DNA of 39,235 nt from positions 1 to 39,235 of the forward strand of contig JAUVZM010000018.1 of assembly GCA_030602615.1 (NCBI GenBank), given 5' to 3'. Source of the DNA: a bacterium (GTDB lineage Bacteria > Armatimonadota > Zipacnadia > Zipacnadales > Zipacnadaceae). The position numbers were made by a program, and so were the translations under genes. The notes below the pieces were generated by a model. The model searched no databases and was not told the origin of the DNA. It was given only the letters and a program-made list of their open reading frames with translations. Below are positions 16,383 through 26,182 of this stretch, one piece after another. Numbering within the stretch: position 1 is the stretch's first letter; each line of letters starts with the position of its first letter.

Positions 16383-18854
16383 CTAAAAGGACTCAACCTC
16401 AGCCTCCAGCATAGGCATGGTAAACGTGGCACTCCCCGATAATACCTCGAGTTTCACCAGCACCTGCCCCTCCGGACTCATGAAGCTCTTTGAGTGCGGC
16501 AGTGACGGGTGCTGCTGGACGTTCTTCAGTGTCTCCCATTTCTCACGTGTGAAGTTGTAGGCTGAGACCTGCAGTATGGCTGGTGTGCCAAGGCTTCGCG
16601 GCATTGCCATGCCGCCCGGGGGTGGGGGTGGCATTCCAGGGGGACCGCCACGGCCTGTATATCCAGCTGCTGCCGAAAGTGTTAGCGTCAGCGCGCTAGC
16701 CCTCCCGCCCGCCTCACTGACGGGAATCCGCAACTCAAACACCGCATGGCCCTGTTCAATGGCCACTTGGCCATTACGCCCCTCGATAACCGTCACGTGG
16801 CCTTCCCGGGCAACCAGGCGCCTGGGGATCAGCCACTCCGGCACCAATACACGCTGGCCGGAGGGCAGGCGGACGGGCAGGCGCACGATGAGCAGGTTCC
16901 TATCGTTGACATTGGCAGCATTCTTGGCTAACTTCACGGGAACCAAAGGCTCTTCGCTGATCGCTACGAAGAAGGGGCCGGACCGCTCGTCCGCAGCCCA
17001 CTGGAGGGAAGCACCGCCATAGCTATCCTCTCCAAACAGGGCTGCCAGCGCCAAATCCTCGATTTCGGCCTCCTGCCGTGACGGTGTAGGCGGGCCGTAG
17101 TACATTGGCGAACGACCGATCTGGCGTGCCGGTGCGCCTGGCGTGAAAACCAACTCCGCCTGTTGACCATTCGCTAGGTTCTGCTGGGCGCCCTCGGAGG
17201 TGCCACTCACTATCCGGCACTTATGCAGCGCCAACCCGGTTTCATTTTTCACCGTTGCTCGGAGATCATTGCCATCGTATTCAACGAATCCGCTGATGCC
17301 GCCGTGCAGGTCAACCAGGAATTCGACACCGAATGCTCGGGTGGTCCACATGTGCATGTCCACATCGGCAATCTTCATCTCCGGGCCGTAGACCACCGTG
17401 GCTTTGCCACCAATGTGCCTCTGCGCTGAGGTAAACTCGCGAGCTCCGACGGCGCTCTTTTCCAGCAACAGGTCGTAAGCTGCCCTCGCCGGTGAGAATA
17501 GCCCAATATAACCCCTCCCACGGGCCAGGCTACTGCCGGGCTCTACCTCGATTATGCCCAGCCTGTTCATGATGACTTCTCCGCCGCGGATCCCGTAGCC
17601 TACCCCATACGCGCCCACAGTGAAGACTGCCACGAGTAAAGGCGTCGTTACCCAGGCTAGCTCTCGCCGGTCCAGGCGCTTGAGAACCAGATACTGGATG
17701 GGGGCCAACGCGATAATATACACGACCAAGAACCCCACAATCAGCCACATTGATGGGAGCCGTGCCGCCGGGGTATAGGTCGCTGCATCGGCCAAAGTAG
17801 AACTCCAAGAGTATGCATCGAGCGACTCTTCGACTCCCCTGGTCAGAGAGGCCGGAGCTCGAGCCTGAGCCAGCAGCCTCGGCCACATCGAGGTCTGGCC
17901 GTCCCAGTACTTGACCGGCGCAGCGTGGAAGTCGAAAATCGTCATCGCAATGCGGCCTGAGCCGACTGTGCGAACGGCTATCAGTGGGTGCCGGCGCGTG
18001 CCGCACAGTACCGTTGCGTCCTGGTGCAGCGTCCCCGCGGCCGCCAGTACAGGTTGCTTTTCAATGGGCTGGTCAGCCCAATTGCCCAGCGCATCCAGAT
18101 CGGGCAACGTAGTAGTGCCGGCCACTTGCATAGGCAGCAGCAACTCGACGGGACTGGCCGCTATCGCGGGCCCAAGGCCACCGCCGGGCACCACGAGCAT
18201 ACCACCCAGTTCTACCCATTGGAGCAAGGCCTCCACGGCCTGCGGAGAAGCGGTCACAAAGCCGGCGTCTCCCAGCACCACCGCGTCCACTCCCTCCCAT
18301 CCCAGCCATGACTCCGGCAGCCCGTCCCACTGGGCATGGCCCACCTGAATCTCTCCCAGCTCTTCTTCGGCGTCGTATTCCCACGGCGGGCGAGCGCGCC
18401 CCTGAGCGGCAGCCGCTTTGGTTCCAGTCAGGAAGTTGAGAAGGCCAGGATCGCCTCCTATTACTACAACTAACGTGTCTTCCGGTGCGGCAACGCGCTG
18501 CGCAGCAAGTTTGTGCTTCTCCCGTCGGCCAGCGAGGTTTAGATAGATGTCCTCAAGGCCATCCGACGGCACGTAGAGGGTATAGCGCTTGCGGGAGTGG
18601 GTCGGCAGGTCCACGGAGGTGGCGTACTTCAGCTTTAGCTTGTCGGAGCCCGGGTAGGTAACTGGAACCACTATCTGGCCGGCCTCAGCGCTGCCTTCGT
18701 TGGTGATGTCTACGAAGACCGGTGTCCAGGCTCCTTCCTTGAAGGTGTTGTCGAAGCCGGCACTAGCCTCCCAGCGAGGGCCCTCCGCCCAGGCGAGCTT
18801 TCCCCCGAGGCAAGCTACAACAATACAGAACCAGCAACATACAGATTTGCGCAC
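16383..18854 (-). CDS. Secreted/membrane protein with GATase-like central domain
   Basis: About 823 residues from the GTG at 18854; this start places a good signal peptide (RKSVCCWFCIVVACLGGKLAWA, cut before EG) at the N-terminus. An ATG at 18932 would put 26 polar residues before it. A beta-rich outer region is followed by a GATase/VWA-companion fold (~124-340: 'TLVVVIGGDPGLLNFL', 'WVELGGMLVVPGGGLG'). Two membrane helices (~369-389, ~402-422) and a long beta-rich C-terminal part with a Pro-rich loop (PPGMPPPPPGG) complete it. It heads the run of tightly packed genes with the exporter and MoxR/VWA genes. Function unknown; probably an outer component of the same assembly. Confidence 0.85.
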   Translation of the reverse strand: MRKSVCCWFCIVVACLGGKLAWAEGPRWEASAGFDNTFKEGAWTPVFVDITNEGSAEAGQIVVPVTYPGSDKLKLKYATSVDLPTHSRKRYTLYVPSDGLEDIYLNLAGRREKHKLAAQRVAAPEDTLVVVIGGDPGLLNFLTGTKAAAAQGRARPPWEYDAEEELGEIQVGHAQWDGLPESWLGWEGVDAVVLGDAGFVTASPQAVEALLQWVELGGMLVVPGGGLGPAIAASPVELLLPMQVAGTTTLPDLDALGNWADQPIEKQPVLAAAGTLHQDATVLCGTRRHPLIAVRTVGSGRIAMTIFDFHAAPVKYWDGQTSMWPRLLAQARAPASLTRGVEESLDAYSWSSTLADAATYTPAARLPSMWLIVGFLVVYIIALAPIQYLVLKRLDRRELAWVTTPLLVAVFTVGAYGVGYGIRGGEVIMNRLGIIEVEPGSSLARGRGYIGLFSPARAAYDLLLEKSAVGAREFTSAQRHIGGKATVVYGPEMKIADVDMHMWTTRAFGVEFLVDLHGGISGFVEYDGNDLRATVKNETGLALHKCRIVSGTSEGAQQNLANGQQAELVFTPGAPARQIGRSPMYYGPPTPSRQEAEIEDLALAALFGEDSYGGASLQWAADERSGPFFVAISEEPLVPVKLAKNAANVNDRNLLIVRLPVRLPSGQRVLVPEWLIPRRLVAREGHVTVIEGRNGQVAIEQGHAVFELRIPVSEAGGRASALTLTLSAAAGYTGRGGPPGMPPPPPGGMAMPRSLGTPAILQVSAYNFTREKWETLKNVQQHPSLPHSKSFMSPEGQVLVKLEVLSGSATFTMPMLEAEVESF

Positions 18855-18949
18855 CGCTTCACCCCATCTTCGCTGACTCCTATACTCAAAGTATATCAGC
18901 ACGCACTGGCCGCCGTCAATCATCAGCAGCACGAGAGAAGAGCTGTTTG

Positions 18950-20452
18950 CTACCCCCTCCTCAGAAGTTGCTCTGAGGTAAGTGTCCGTAGAGAACTAAC
19001 AAGGTCTGCTGGCAAGGCCTCTTCAGCACTACACGCCGGCACAGTCGTCCTGATGCCAGTCTGCACCGGCCCCAGCTCAGTTGTAGCTTGCTGTTTGCCG
19101 AAGCCCGCCAGGATGGTCTCTAGCAGCGGCGCCACGATCCCCACTTGCCTGGCCCTGATGAACAGGTTCCACAGCGCCTCGCACTTCTTCCACCCACCGG
19201 CGTAAGCTATGTGCCTGAGTCGCTGAGACCAGAGCTGTTTAGCCCAGGCGGCGGACACGATTGAACTCCAGCGGTAGAACTCTCGGTAGGAGCGCCAGTA
19301 CCCCTCCTCCAGAGTATTGGCGGACATTCTGGCGGGTTCAAAGACCGCGTGGCGCGTATCGTACAGGTCCCAGTTTGTGCTGGCGATGCGTCCCTGTGCC
19401 GCGAGCCGTTTGTGCAAGGTCGTGCCCGGGTAGGGGGTGAGGATGTGGAAGGTGGCCGTCTCGACGCCCTGTTCTATGGCCCACTCTACCGTGCGGTCGA
19501 AAACCGTCGCATCGTCGCCATCCATACCGAACACGAAGCTGGCATTGACCATCACACCGAGGTCGCGTAGGCGGAGGATAGCCTCGTGGTAATCACGATC
19601 GAGATTATGGTACTTGTGCTGCTCGCGCAGGTTCTCCTCATTCAGCGTCTCAAAGCCGATGAAGACGCTTCGCAGGCCCGCTTCGGCAGCTTTCTCCATG
19701 AGACCTGGTGCCAGGATTGACTTGACGGTACCTCCGGCCTGCCACAGCCGCCCCATCCCCCTCATGCCTTCAAACAACTCGGTTGCGAAGGCAGGATTGC
19801 CGAACAGGTGGTCGTCGAGAAAATACAGATGCCGGCCAGGTAGGCTGCCGATCTCGGCAAGAGCTTGGTCCACTCCCTGAGTGTAGAACGACTTTCCGCC
19901 GTGGAAGAAGGAGCTCTTATAGCAGAAATCACAGGAATGGGGGCAGCCGCGGGAGACTACGATGGAGTTCGGCACCAAGTACAGATGCCGCTTGATGAGA
20001 TCTCGTCGCGCAGGCGGTTGGCCTATTAGGGTCCGCACGCGGGACTGATAGACCTTCCCGGGCCGGCCGGCACGGAAGTCCCTAAGGAAGGCGGGCCAGG
20101 TATCCTCGCCGGGGCCAAGGAAGATGGTGTCGGCGTGACGCAGGGCCTCTGACGGCAGAGAAGTCACATGAATTCCGCCAAGGCAAACGTGGGCGCCTTT
20201 TCGCCGGTAGTGATCAGCGATCTGGTAGGCTCGGTATGCCGACGTTATGTACACCTGGATAGCTACCAGATCCGGCTCATCCGCCAGATCCAGAGCCTCA
20301 ACATGCTCGTCTTCGATAACGACTTCATCACTACCGTCCAGATATCCAGCGAGAGTGGCTAGACCCAGGGGCGGAAATAGAGAGTACTTTATGGGCCGCC
20401 AGAACGGGCTTTTTGCTTCGGTCAGGGCGGGCAAGATCATCTTGACTTTCAT
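18950..20452 (-). CDS. B12-binding-domain radical SAM protein
   Basis: 500 residues. The N-terminal ~140 residues form a cobalamin-binding-like Rossmann domain ('FPPLGLATLAGYLDG', 'VCLGGIHVTSLPSEAL'). The radical SAM core follows with a CxxxCxxC cluster motif at C170, C174 and C177 (RGCPHSCDFCY) and 'FLDDHLFG'. The C-terminal ~150 residues ('DTRHAVFEPARMS', 'GYWRSYREFYRWSSI') match the DUF4070-type end of this class. Such enzymes do methylation or ring/carbon rearrangements on lipids, pigments or antibiotics; the substrate cannot be told here. A strong GGAGGAGAA lies just before the ATG. It is 95 nt upstream of the secreted/membrane protein gene and may share its transcript. A 171-nt divergent region separates it from the response regulator. 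Confidence 0.9.
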   Translation of the reverse strand: MKVKMILPALTEAKSPFWRPIKYSLFPPLGLATLAGYLDGSDEVVIEDEHVEALDLADEPDLVAIQVYITSAYRAYQIADHYRRKGAHVCLGGIHVTSLPSEALRHADTIFLGPGEDTWPAFLRDFRAGRPGKVYQSRVRTLIGQPPARRDLIKRHLYLVPNSIVVSRGCPHSCDFCYKSSFFHGGKSFYTQGVDQALAEIGSLPGRHLYFLDDHLFGNPAFATELFEGMRGMGRLWQAGGTVKSILAPGLMEKAAEAGLRSVFIGFETLNEENLREQHKYHNLDRDYHEAILRLRDLGVMVNASFVFGMDGDDATVFDRTVEWAIEQGVETATFHILTPYPGTTLHKRLAAQGRIASTNWDLYDTRHAVFEPARMSANTLEEGYWRSYREFYRWSSIVSAAWAKQLWSQRLRHIAYAGGWKKCEALWNLFIRARQVGIVAPLLETILAGFGKQQATTELGPVQTGIRTTVPACSAEEALPADLVSSLRTLTSEQLLRRG

Positions 20453-20623
20453 GGGAGTTCTCCTCCAGCCATAATGTCAGCAGCGGTACTGGTCTTATTA
20501 TCCGCCGTTGCCCATAGGCGAGTCGACCCACTGAGTGGCGGTGTTGACGCACTTGAGTGCTTGACGCTGCGCTGCCATTTGTGGTTTGATATCCCAAACT
20601 AATCGGTCAAGCGGAGGCCAGTG

Positions 20624-21367
20624 ATGACCAAGGTGCTTGTGGTAGAAGATAACGAGAAGCTGCGTAAGGCTTTGACGGCTGGACTTGAAGCCACTGGTGA
20701 GGTCAGGATAATCCATGACTGCGACAGTGGCGAGGAGGCACTTGGCTACTGCCTCGAGCAGCAGCAGCCCGACGTCATCTTAATGGACGTACAGCTTGCC
20801 GGGCAGATGAATGGCATCGAAGCAACTGTCGCCATCCGGCGGGAATTCCCCCGCCAGCCGGTGGTGTTATACTCGATACAGGATGATGACGCTTACTACC
20901 GCGCTTTCCGCCACTCCGGGATTCTCAGCCACTACGCCTATGTGCGCAAGTCGAACTACCTTCTTCCAGAGATGATCCTCCCGCTGCTGGAGGATGCTGT
21001 CGCCGGCCGCAGCTTCATCGACCCAGAGATTGAAACTCGGGTGCAGGAGGTGCGCGACAAGGATGACCTTTCGCCCTTGTCACTGTTGGAGCCTAACGAG
21101 CAGGAAGTTGCCCGAATGCTGGCACAAGGAATGACCAACGAGCAGATCGCCGCACAGATGGGCTTTCGTGACAAGCGAACGATAAGCCGAACCAACGGCC
21201 TGATTTACGCTGCATGGGGGTTGGCGGGGAACGCCACTGATACCAAGGTGGCCCGCACGCGTGCGGCTCTAATAGTGTGCGAAGGCCGGCTAATATTGTG
21301 GGATGAGGCCGGCACAGCCTGGGTGATGACCGAACGAGACAAATGGGTAGCCTGGGAGGATGCATGA
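20624..21367 (+). CDS. NarL/LuxR-type response regulator
   Basis: 247 residues. The receiver domain (1-125) has the acidic pair ED (8-9), phospho-acceptor D55 in 'DVILMDVQLAG', and the conserved Lys in 'YVRKSNY'. The output region (~155-225, 'LLEPNEQEVARMLAQGMTNEQIAAQMGFRDKRTISR') is a LuxR/GerE-like helix-turn-helix, though divergent after the recognition helix. The ATG at 20624 is 6 nt after GGAGG; the GTG one codon earlier is too close. It overlaps the kinase gene by 4 nt (ATGA), so the pair form one two-component system. Target genes are unknown; the divergent radical SAM gene and the CreD-like gene downstream are candidates (inference). Confidence 0.92.
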   Translation: MTKVLVVEDNEKLRKALTAGLEATGEVRIIHDCDSGEEALGYCLEQQQPDVILMDVQLAGQMNGIEATVAIRREFPRQPVVLYSIQDDDAYYRAFRHSGILSHYAYVRKSNYLLPEMILPLLEDAVAGRSFIDPEIETRVQEVRDKDDLSPLSLLEPNEQEVARMLAQGMTNEQIAAQMGFRDKRTISRTNGLIYAAWGLAGNATDTKVARTRAALIVCEGRLILWDEAGTAWVMTERDKWVAWEDA

Positions 21368-23493
21368 CCACACCAGGAATCGTCGAAGCAGCAATCCTTG
21401 CTGTGTCAATCATCAATGTCATCTTGATGGTCTGGCTCGGATTGACGGTGCTGTTCAATGCGGAACGTCCCAGGTGGGGCGTATGGCTCACCAGCGGAGC
21501 TCTGCTGGCGGGTGGAGCCTTCTTTCTGGCCCAGGCGGTCGTCGTGGAACGCGGTCTAGGCAGTGTCAGCGCGGCAATGTACCTGCAGTGGCCGATGGGT
21601 TGGTTCATTGGCATGGTCCTGCCGCTGGCCTGGTATGCCACCATGCTGTGGTATGCTGGGTTCTGGCAGAACCGTGAGGCACCCCTACATAAGCGACACC
21701 GCAACTGGCTTGCGATCACAGTTGTTCTGGCTGCGGTTGTGCTGGTACTGGCGCTCATGGCGGCATCGTACCCTGTATCCTGGACCATCGAACGGTTCGA
21801 GCCCTTTGCCCGGCCGGCGATAGGTGGCGTGCCGATTCTGGCTGTGGCCTACCCTGCCTTCATCTTCCTCTGCATTGTGTTGTCCCTGGACGTGCTACGC
21901 CGGCCCGCCCCTTCGCAACGCCTTATGGGCGACCTGGCGCGCCGGCGCGCCCGCCCGTGGTTGATGGCGACCTCGATGGGGCTACTACTGGTGAGCTGCC
22001 TTGTGGGTGTGATAATGATCGCTATCGCGTTTGGGCACCCCACTCTTCCGGCGCGGACCTGGCCCAGTGGCATTCCGCTGGCAGTAGTCTGGGGTGACCT
22101 GATTGTGTCCTTGCTGGTAGCCATGTCGATTGTGTCACTGGGACAGGCAATCGTTGCCTATGAGATCTTCACGGGAAAGACCCTACCCCGGCACGGCTTG
22201 AGACGTCACTGGGACTACACGGTTATCTTGGCGGCCGGGTACGGTGCGGTAATGGGGTGGAGTGTCGCCATAGAGTCGGCGCCTTTCTACGGTCTGCTGC
22301 TGGCCGCTCTGCTCATCGCCAGCCTGTACGCCCTGTTCAACTGGCGGTCTTACATAGAGCGCGATCGCTATATCCACCATCTGCGCCCCTTTGTGGCGAG
22401 CCCGCGCGTCTATGATGCTCTCCTGCAGCCCGGTGCACCTGAACTTGATGCGGCCGGGCCTTTCCGTGCTCTGTGCGCTGAAGTCCTGGGGTCAAGACTG
22501 GCATACCTCGTAGCCGTCGGCCCCCTGTCATCCCTGGCCGGTCCGCCGCTGGCTCATCCACAGACGGCCTCGGCTCCCAATGACCTGTCGAAGATCATCA
22601 CCCAGTGCGACTCGCCCGAGACAATGTGTTTTCCGGCGGACCCAGCCATCTACGCAGGGGCCACGTGGGCCGTGCCCTTGTGGAGTGAGCGTGGGCTCAT
22701 AGGTGTGCTGCTTCTGGGTGAGAAAGCCGATGGCGGCCTGTACACCCAGGAAGAGATGGAGATCGCTCGCGCCAGCGGCGAGCGCCTCATCGACACTCTG
22801 GCTTGTGCCCGCATGGCGCAAAGACTCATGGCAATGCAGCGAGAGCGGCTTGCGCAGAGCCAGGTGGTCGACCGTCGCGCCCGCCGCGTCCTGCACGATG
22901 AGGTGTTACCGGAGCTGCATGCGGCAATGCTTGCTGTAAGGGAGGAGCAGGACAACGCGGGCTCTGGGATCGTGGACCGACTGGCAGATGTTCATCACCA
23001 GCTTTCTGATCTCCTGCGGCAAATGTCACCCTCAGCGGGTTCTGAGATCGTGCAACTCGGGCTAATGGGCGCGCTACGGCGCGTGTTGGAGGATGAATTG
23101 GCCGAAGCGTTTGATGAAGTAACGTGGGAACTTGACCCGCGGGCCGAGGAGAAGGTACAGGCGCTTCCTGTCCTGACGGCAGAGGTCCTTTTCTACGCGG
23201 CGCGTGAGGCTATCCGCAATGCTTCCCGCCACGGCCGAGGCGACGACACCGCTCGCCTGCTACGCTTGAAGGTTACTGTGGCCCTGCGCGACGGGCTCGA
23301 GATGATCATTGAGGACGATGGCGTCGGTTTCAGTGCTGTCCAAAGGGACAGCGCCACAGGACAAGGAATGGCGCTGCACAGCACCATGATGGCGGTAATC
23401 GGTGGGGGATGGGTCACAGACAGTCTGCCGGGCAGCTTTACCCGTGTGACTCTCTCGTTGCCTGAGAATGGGTGGCAACATCCTACGCAATAG
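21364..23493 (+). CDS. Membrane sensor histidine kinase (NarL/NreB type)
   Basis: 709 residues from the ATG at 21364, behind GGAGG and overlapping the regulator stop. About eight to nine hydrophobic segments occupy residues 1-330, suggesting a membrane-embedded sensor. A GAF-like domain (~360-480, 'VPLWSERGLIGVLLLGEK') follows. The phosphotransfer helix 'RRVLHDEVLPELHAAML' carries the HD(E) motif of HisKA_3 kinases (His ~511). The ATPase domain shows the N box 'EAIRNASRHG', G1 'EDDGVGF' and G2 'GQGMAL'. It should phosphorylate the regulator encoded just upstream. The signal is unknown. Confidence 0.92.
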   Translation: MTTPGIVEAAILAVSIINVILMVWLGLTVLFNAERPRWGVWLTSGALLAGGAFFLAQAVVVERGLGSVSAAMYLQWPMGWFIGMVLPLAWYATMLWYAGFWQNREAPLHKRHRNWLAITVVLAAVVLVLALMAASYPVSWTIERFEPFARPAIGGVPILAVAYPAFIFLCIVLSLDVLRRPAPSQRLMGDLARRRARPWLMATSMGLLLVSCLVGVIMIAIAFGHPTLPARTWPSGIPLAVVWGDLIVSLLVAMSIVSLGQAIVAYEIFTGKTLPRHGLRRHWDYTVILAAGYGAVMGWSVAIESAPFYGLLLAALLIASLYALFNWRSYIERDRYIHHLRPFVASPRVYDALLQPGAPELDAAGPFRALCAEVLGSRLAYLVAVGPLSSLAGPPLAHPQTASAPNDLSKIITQCDSPETMCFPADPAIYAGATWAVPLWSERGLIGVLLLGEKADGGLYTQEEMEIARASGERLIDTLACARMAQRLMAMQRERLAQSQVVDRRARRVLHDEVLPELHAAMLAVREEQDNAGSGIVDRLADVHHQLSDLLRQMSPSAGSEIVQLGLMGALRRVLEDELAEAFDEVTWELDPRAEEKVQALPVLTAEVLFYAAREAIRNASRHGRGDDTARLLRLKVTVALRDGLEMIIEDDGVGFSAVQRDSATGQGMALHSTMMAVIGGGWVTDSLPGSFTRVTLSLPENGWQHPTQ

Positions 23494-23976
23494 TATTGTC
23501 CCTGGCGATGCCGTCCCTGCCTGTGCTGCCGCCGCTCTATTGGATCCGCTCTGGGGCGAACGGGTATGGCGCCTGCGACCGACCGGGCAGGTCCCTCGCT
23601 CAGAGGTCACCGCGCGACTACTGCAAGCAAAACAAGCGGCCCGCGAGAAGGCGGCACAGCCGGTGGGCAAATAGGATACCACCACCCCAGCCCACTGAGC
23701 TCGAAGCGGCCACCCCGCCGCTCGCCATGCCACGGCCATCCCGCCGAGCACGACTATCAGGGCCGCCAATGCCATTTGGGTCGTCCCTCCGGCGACTGAT
23801 GGGGTGAACACTGCTTGTCAGGTTCGTCCCGCACGTCTGTTATCCTGCTGGGGGATACTCCTGGGCCGTGCCGAGTGGAACAATACAAGGGCCCTAAACG
23901 TTCATATTGACAGTGGACGTAGTTGCGCGTTCGTTGAAATCGAAGACGTCGGTTTGCACAAGAGGAGTGAACGAAG
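23494..23976. other. Intergenic region, no confident gene
   Basis: About 480 bases between the kinase and the CreD-like gene. A plus-strand frame at 23468-23674 (68 codons, ending ..SEVTARLLQAKQAAREKAAQPVGK) overlaps the kinase end by 26 nt and looks mildly protein-like, but has no good ribosome site or family. On the minus strand an ATG at 23775 behind GGAGGG opens a frame with one membrane helix that then runs antisense into the kinase gene. I would not call either one. A TTGACA at about 23908 lacks a good -10 partner. Confidence 0.5.
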
Positions 23977-25530
23977 ATGCGAGATGGCAGTATGTGCACG
24001 TCCGTGCGGAGGCTCGGCTTCCGCTCCGGTTTCATAGTCATCGCTGTAGGTGCCCTGCTTCTTGCAGTCGACTTGCCTGCGGCGACGGGCATGGAGCAGT
24101 ACAACTTGATGATGGAGGAGGCAGCAGCGCCGGCCGGGCTGTCCGCGCAGAAGGCGAGGATGGCGCAGCAGGCCAACATGCCGCAGCGTCAGCAGCCTCC
24201 TCCACCGAAGCCGGCGCCTGTGACCAGGGACAAGGAGACCGTCAAGCTTACTGTGGCGGCCAAGTACGGCGACGAAGAAGACGCGGATCTACGGCGCTAC
24301 GAGGCCACGTTCGAGGCCACGTACGTCATCAGAAACAAGAAGGACAAGAAGACAACCCTCGTCGTCTACTTCCCGTACCCTGCCAGCGCTGACACGCTGC
24401 CCGATGCCGCCGTGTACGTCAACGGTAAAGACCCCGAGAACGTAGAATACACGCAGCAGGGGGTCAGTTGGGAGACTACCTTTCTGCCCGAGCAGATCAA
24501 AGAAATAACCGTGAAGTACCGCGCCTTCGGTACCGAGGATTTCGCCTACGCCCTCGACCACGGCGAGCGGATCAGGGACCTGGACATGTCGGTCACCGTT
24601 TCGGGCACCGAGCGCCCGCCGGAACTTGGCCGGTCCCTGCTCCCCACAACGCCGCTGACCAGGGCCCACGACAGCTTTGCTGCGGAATGGAAGTACAAAG
24701 ACCTGTTGACCTCCCGGGACATCTGCATCGAAATCCCGCCCCGGCTGTTGGGCAGCAACGTCGCCAACAGGTTTCCCGCTCTGCTCCAGGCGGGGGTGGC
24801 CACCGTAGTGCTCTTCGGGATGATGCTGTTCATCGGCGGCCTGGTCTCCGGGAAAAGGGTAGCCGCCCCCCAGTATGTTCTGATTGCGCTGGCGCTGGCC
24901 GTCTTCTACCCGATGCTGCTCTACCTATCAGAGCACATGCGGCTCGGTCAGGCGTTCGCCATCTGCTTCGTGGCCGTGGGTCTTATGGTGCTGGGCAGCC
25001 TGCTCCGGTCGCACGGACTCAAGTTCGCCCTCGGTTACGGTGCCCTCGGGCTGGTGATTCTCCTGGGCCTGTTCTCCGCAGCGGCGCTGGTCACCAGGGG
25101 AGCCGGTGCGCTGGTCACCATCGGCGTTCTGGTGCTGGTAGGCTTTGCGATGTATACGGTTCCCCGCGTCTCGATCGCCCGGCCGAAGCCCGTGCCCCCC
25201 GGGGTGGTACCTCCCCCTGAGCCAGGTGTTACCATGGAGGAAGTGCCACCAACGGATGACGCCGACGCAGCCGATGCTGCCGGGGAAGAGATGCCGGGAC
25301 CTGCCCCACCGAAGCGTGAGCCAGGTGCCTTCTGCGCCTTCTGTGGGGCCGAAGTGGCCCAGGACTTCAGTTTCTGCCCGCGCTGTGGGGAGACGGCGAG
25401 GGTCGCTGAGGTGTGTGTGCAGTGTGGGACGCCGGTCTGCCGAGAGTGTGGCGGAGACTACCGGTTCTGCCCGGGCTGCGGCGCACCGCTGCATCGTCGG
25501 GAAGCCACTGAGCCTCCACACAGCGAATGA
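23977..25530 (+). CDS. CreD-like inner membrane protein with C-terminal zinc ribbons
   Basis: 517 residues. A signal-anchor (~16-37) is followed by a beta-rich outer domain (~80-270). Five or six membrane helices (~275-410) follow, with 'FYPMLLYLSEHMRLGQAFAIC', which closely parallels the C-terminal membrane part of CreD (..LSLSEH.GF..AY..A). A Pro/acidic linker leads to a cytoplasmic double zinc ribbon containing CAFC, CPRC, CVQC, CREC and CPGC. Full-length CreD lacks such ribbons, so this is a fusion. The ATG is about 9 nt after AGGAG. It follows a two-component system, as creD follows creBC in enterobacteria, though that pair is a different (OmpR) type. Role probably envelope-related (inference). 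Confidence 0.8.
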   Translation: MRDGSMCTSVRRLGFRSGFIVIAVGALLLAVDLPAATGMEQYNLMMEEAAAPAGLSAQKARMAQQANMPQRQQPPPPKPAPVTRDKETVKLTVAAKYGDEEDADLRRYEATFEATYVIRNKKDKKTTLVVYFPYPASADTLPDAAVYVNGKDPENVEYTQQGVSWETTFLPEQIKEITVKYRAFGTEDFAYALDHGERIRDLDMSVTVSGTERPPELGRSLLPTTPLTRAHDSFAAEWKYKDLLTSRDICIEIPPRLLGSNVANRFPALLQAGVATVVLFGMMLFIGGLVSGKRVAAPQYVLIALALAVFYPMLLYLSEHMRLGQAFAICFVAVGLMVLGSLLRSHGLKFALGYGALGLVILLGLFSAAALVTRGAGALVTIGVLVLVGFAMYTVPRVSIARPKPVPPGVVPPPEPGVTMEEVPPTDDADAADAAGEEMPGPAPPKREPGAFCAFCGAEVAQDFSFCPRCGETARVAEVCVQCGTPVCRECGGDYRFCPGCGAPLHRREATEPPHSE

Positions 25531-25709
25531 TTGTGGGGCCGAGGGACGGGGATTGGCGGCATCGGGCCATCAAGATCGTAATGCTGGTCGCCACTGTTGG
25601 TGCCCTGCGGCTAAGCGGAAGGGGGCGCAGCAGGCGCCCGCACAAGATTGCCGTCGGCCTGCAAAGTGACGCTGAGAGCGTGGCGCGTTCGGCTCCTATC
25701 ATCGGCTGA

Positions 25710-26168
25710 TTCGCGCCGGAGAAAGAAGCTGCCCAAAGTGCAACGTCGTGTTGGCAGCCTGATCAACTCGTTGCTCGAAATCCCCGTGGAGCGGCGTACG
25801 TTGCTGGGCTTGCGCCAGAGATGGAACATCTCGCGTCCTTGTTCAAGAGCGGGACAGACTGGATCCTTCACCAGCCGCCCGTTCTGGTTCTTTTCTGCGC
25901 TGACAGTGCAGGGGGTTCTTTCGCGGGCATCAATGCAAGCCTGGCACTTCAGAATGCAGCCCTGGCAGCGGAGACTGTCGGGCTTGGCTGCTTCTATGCA
26001 GGTTTCGTCGTGCTCGCCAGTGACCGTGATGACCAAATCACAATACTCCTCTCCTTGCCGGAGACTCACAAGATCTATGGAGCACTCGCAATGGGATACC
26101 CTCGGTTGAAGTTCAAGAAGTGGCCGGAACGAAAACCAGCGAGAGTAACATGGGTGGGAGCTGACTAA
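25710..26168 (+). pseudogene. Nitroreductase, C-terminal fragment
   Basis: This is a remnant of an FMN-dependent nitroreductase. One frame (clearly homologous from ~25791) reads 'AGLAPEMEHLASLFKSGTD', then 'PPVLVLFCAD', 'AALAAETVGLGCFYAGFVV' and 'LPETHKIYGALAMGYP', ending 'ARVTWVGAD'. These are the hallmarks of the C-terminal half of the family (ILHDAPVL..F.AD, LQNA.LAAE.LGLG, G.ALGYP). The N-terminal half, with the RRSVR-type FMN site, is missing: an in-frame stop at 25707-25709 closes the frame and the sequence before it does not match. It lies next to IS3 debris, so insertion-linked deletion is likely. Confidence 0.75.
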
Positions 26169-26182
26169 CCGTTGCGCAGGCG

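Noticed and set aside
23260-23811. Minus-strand frame with one membrane helix
   Set aside because: More than a third lies antisense to the kinase catalytic domain and the part after the helix is compositionally odd.
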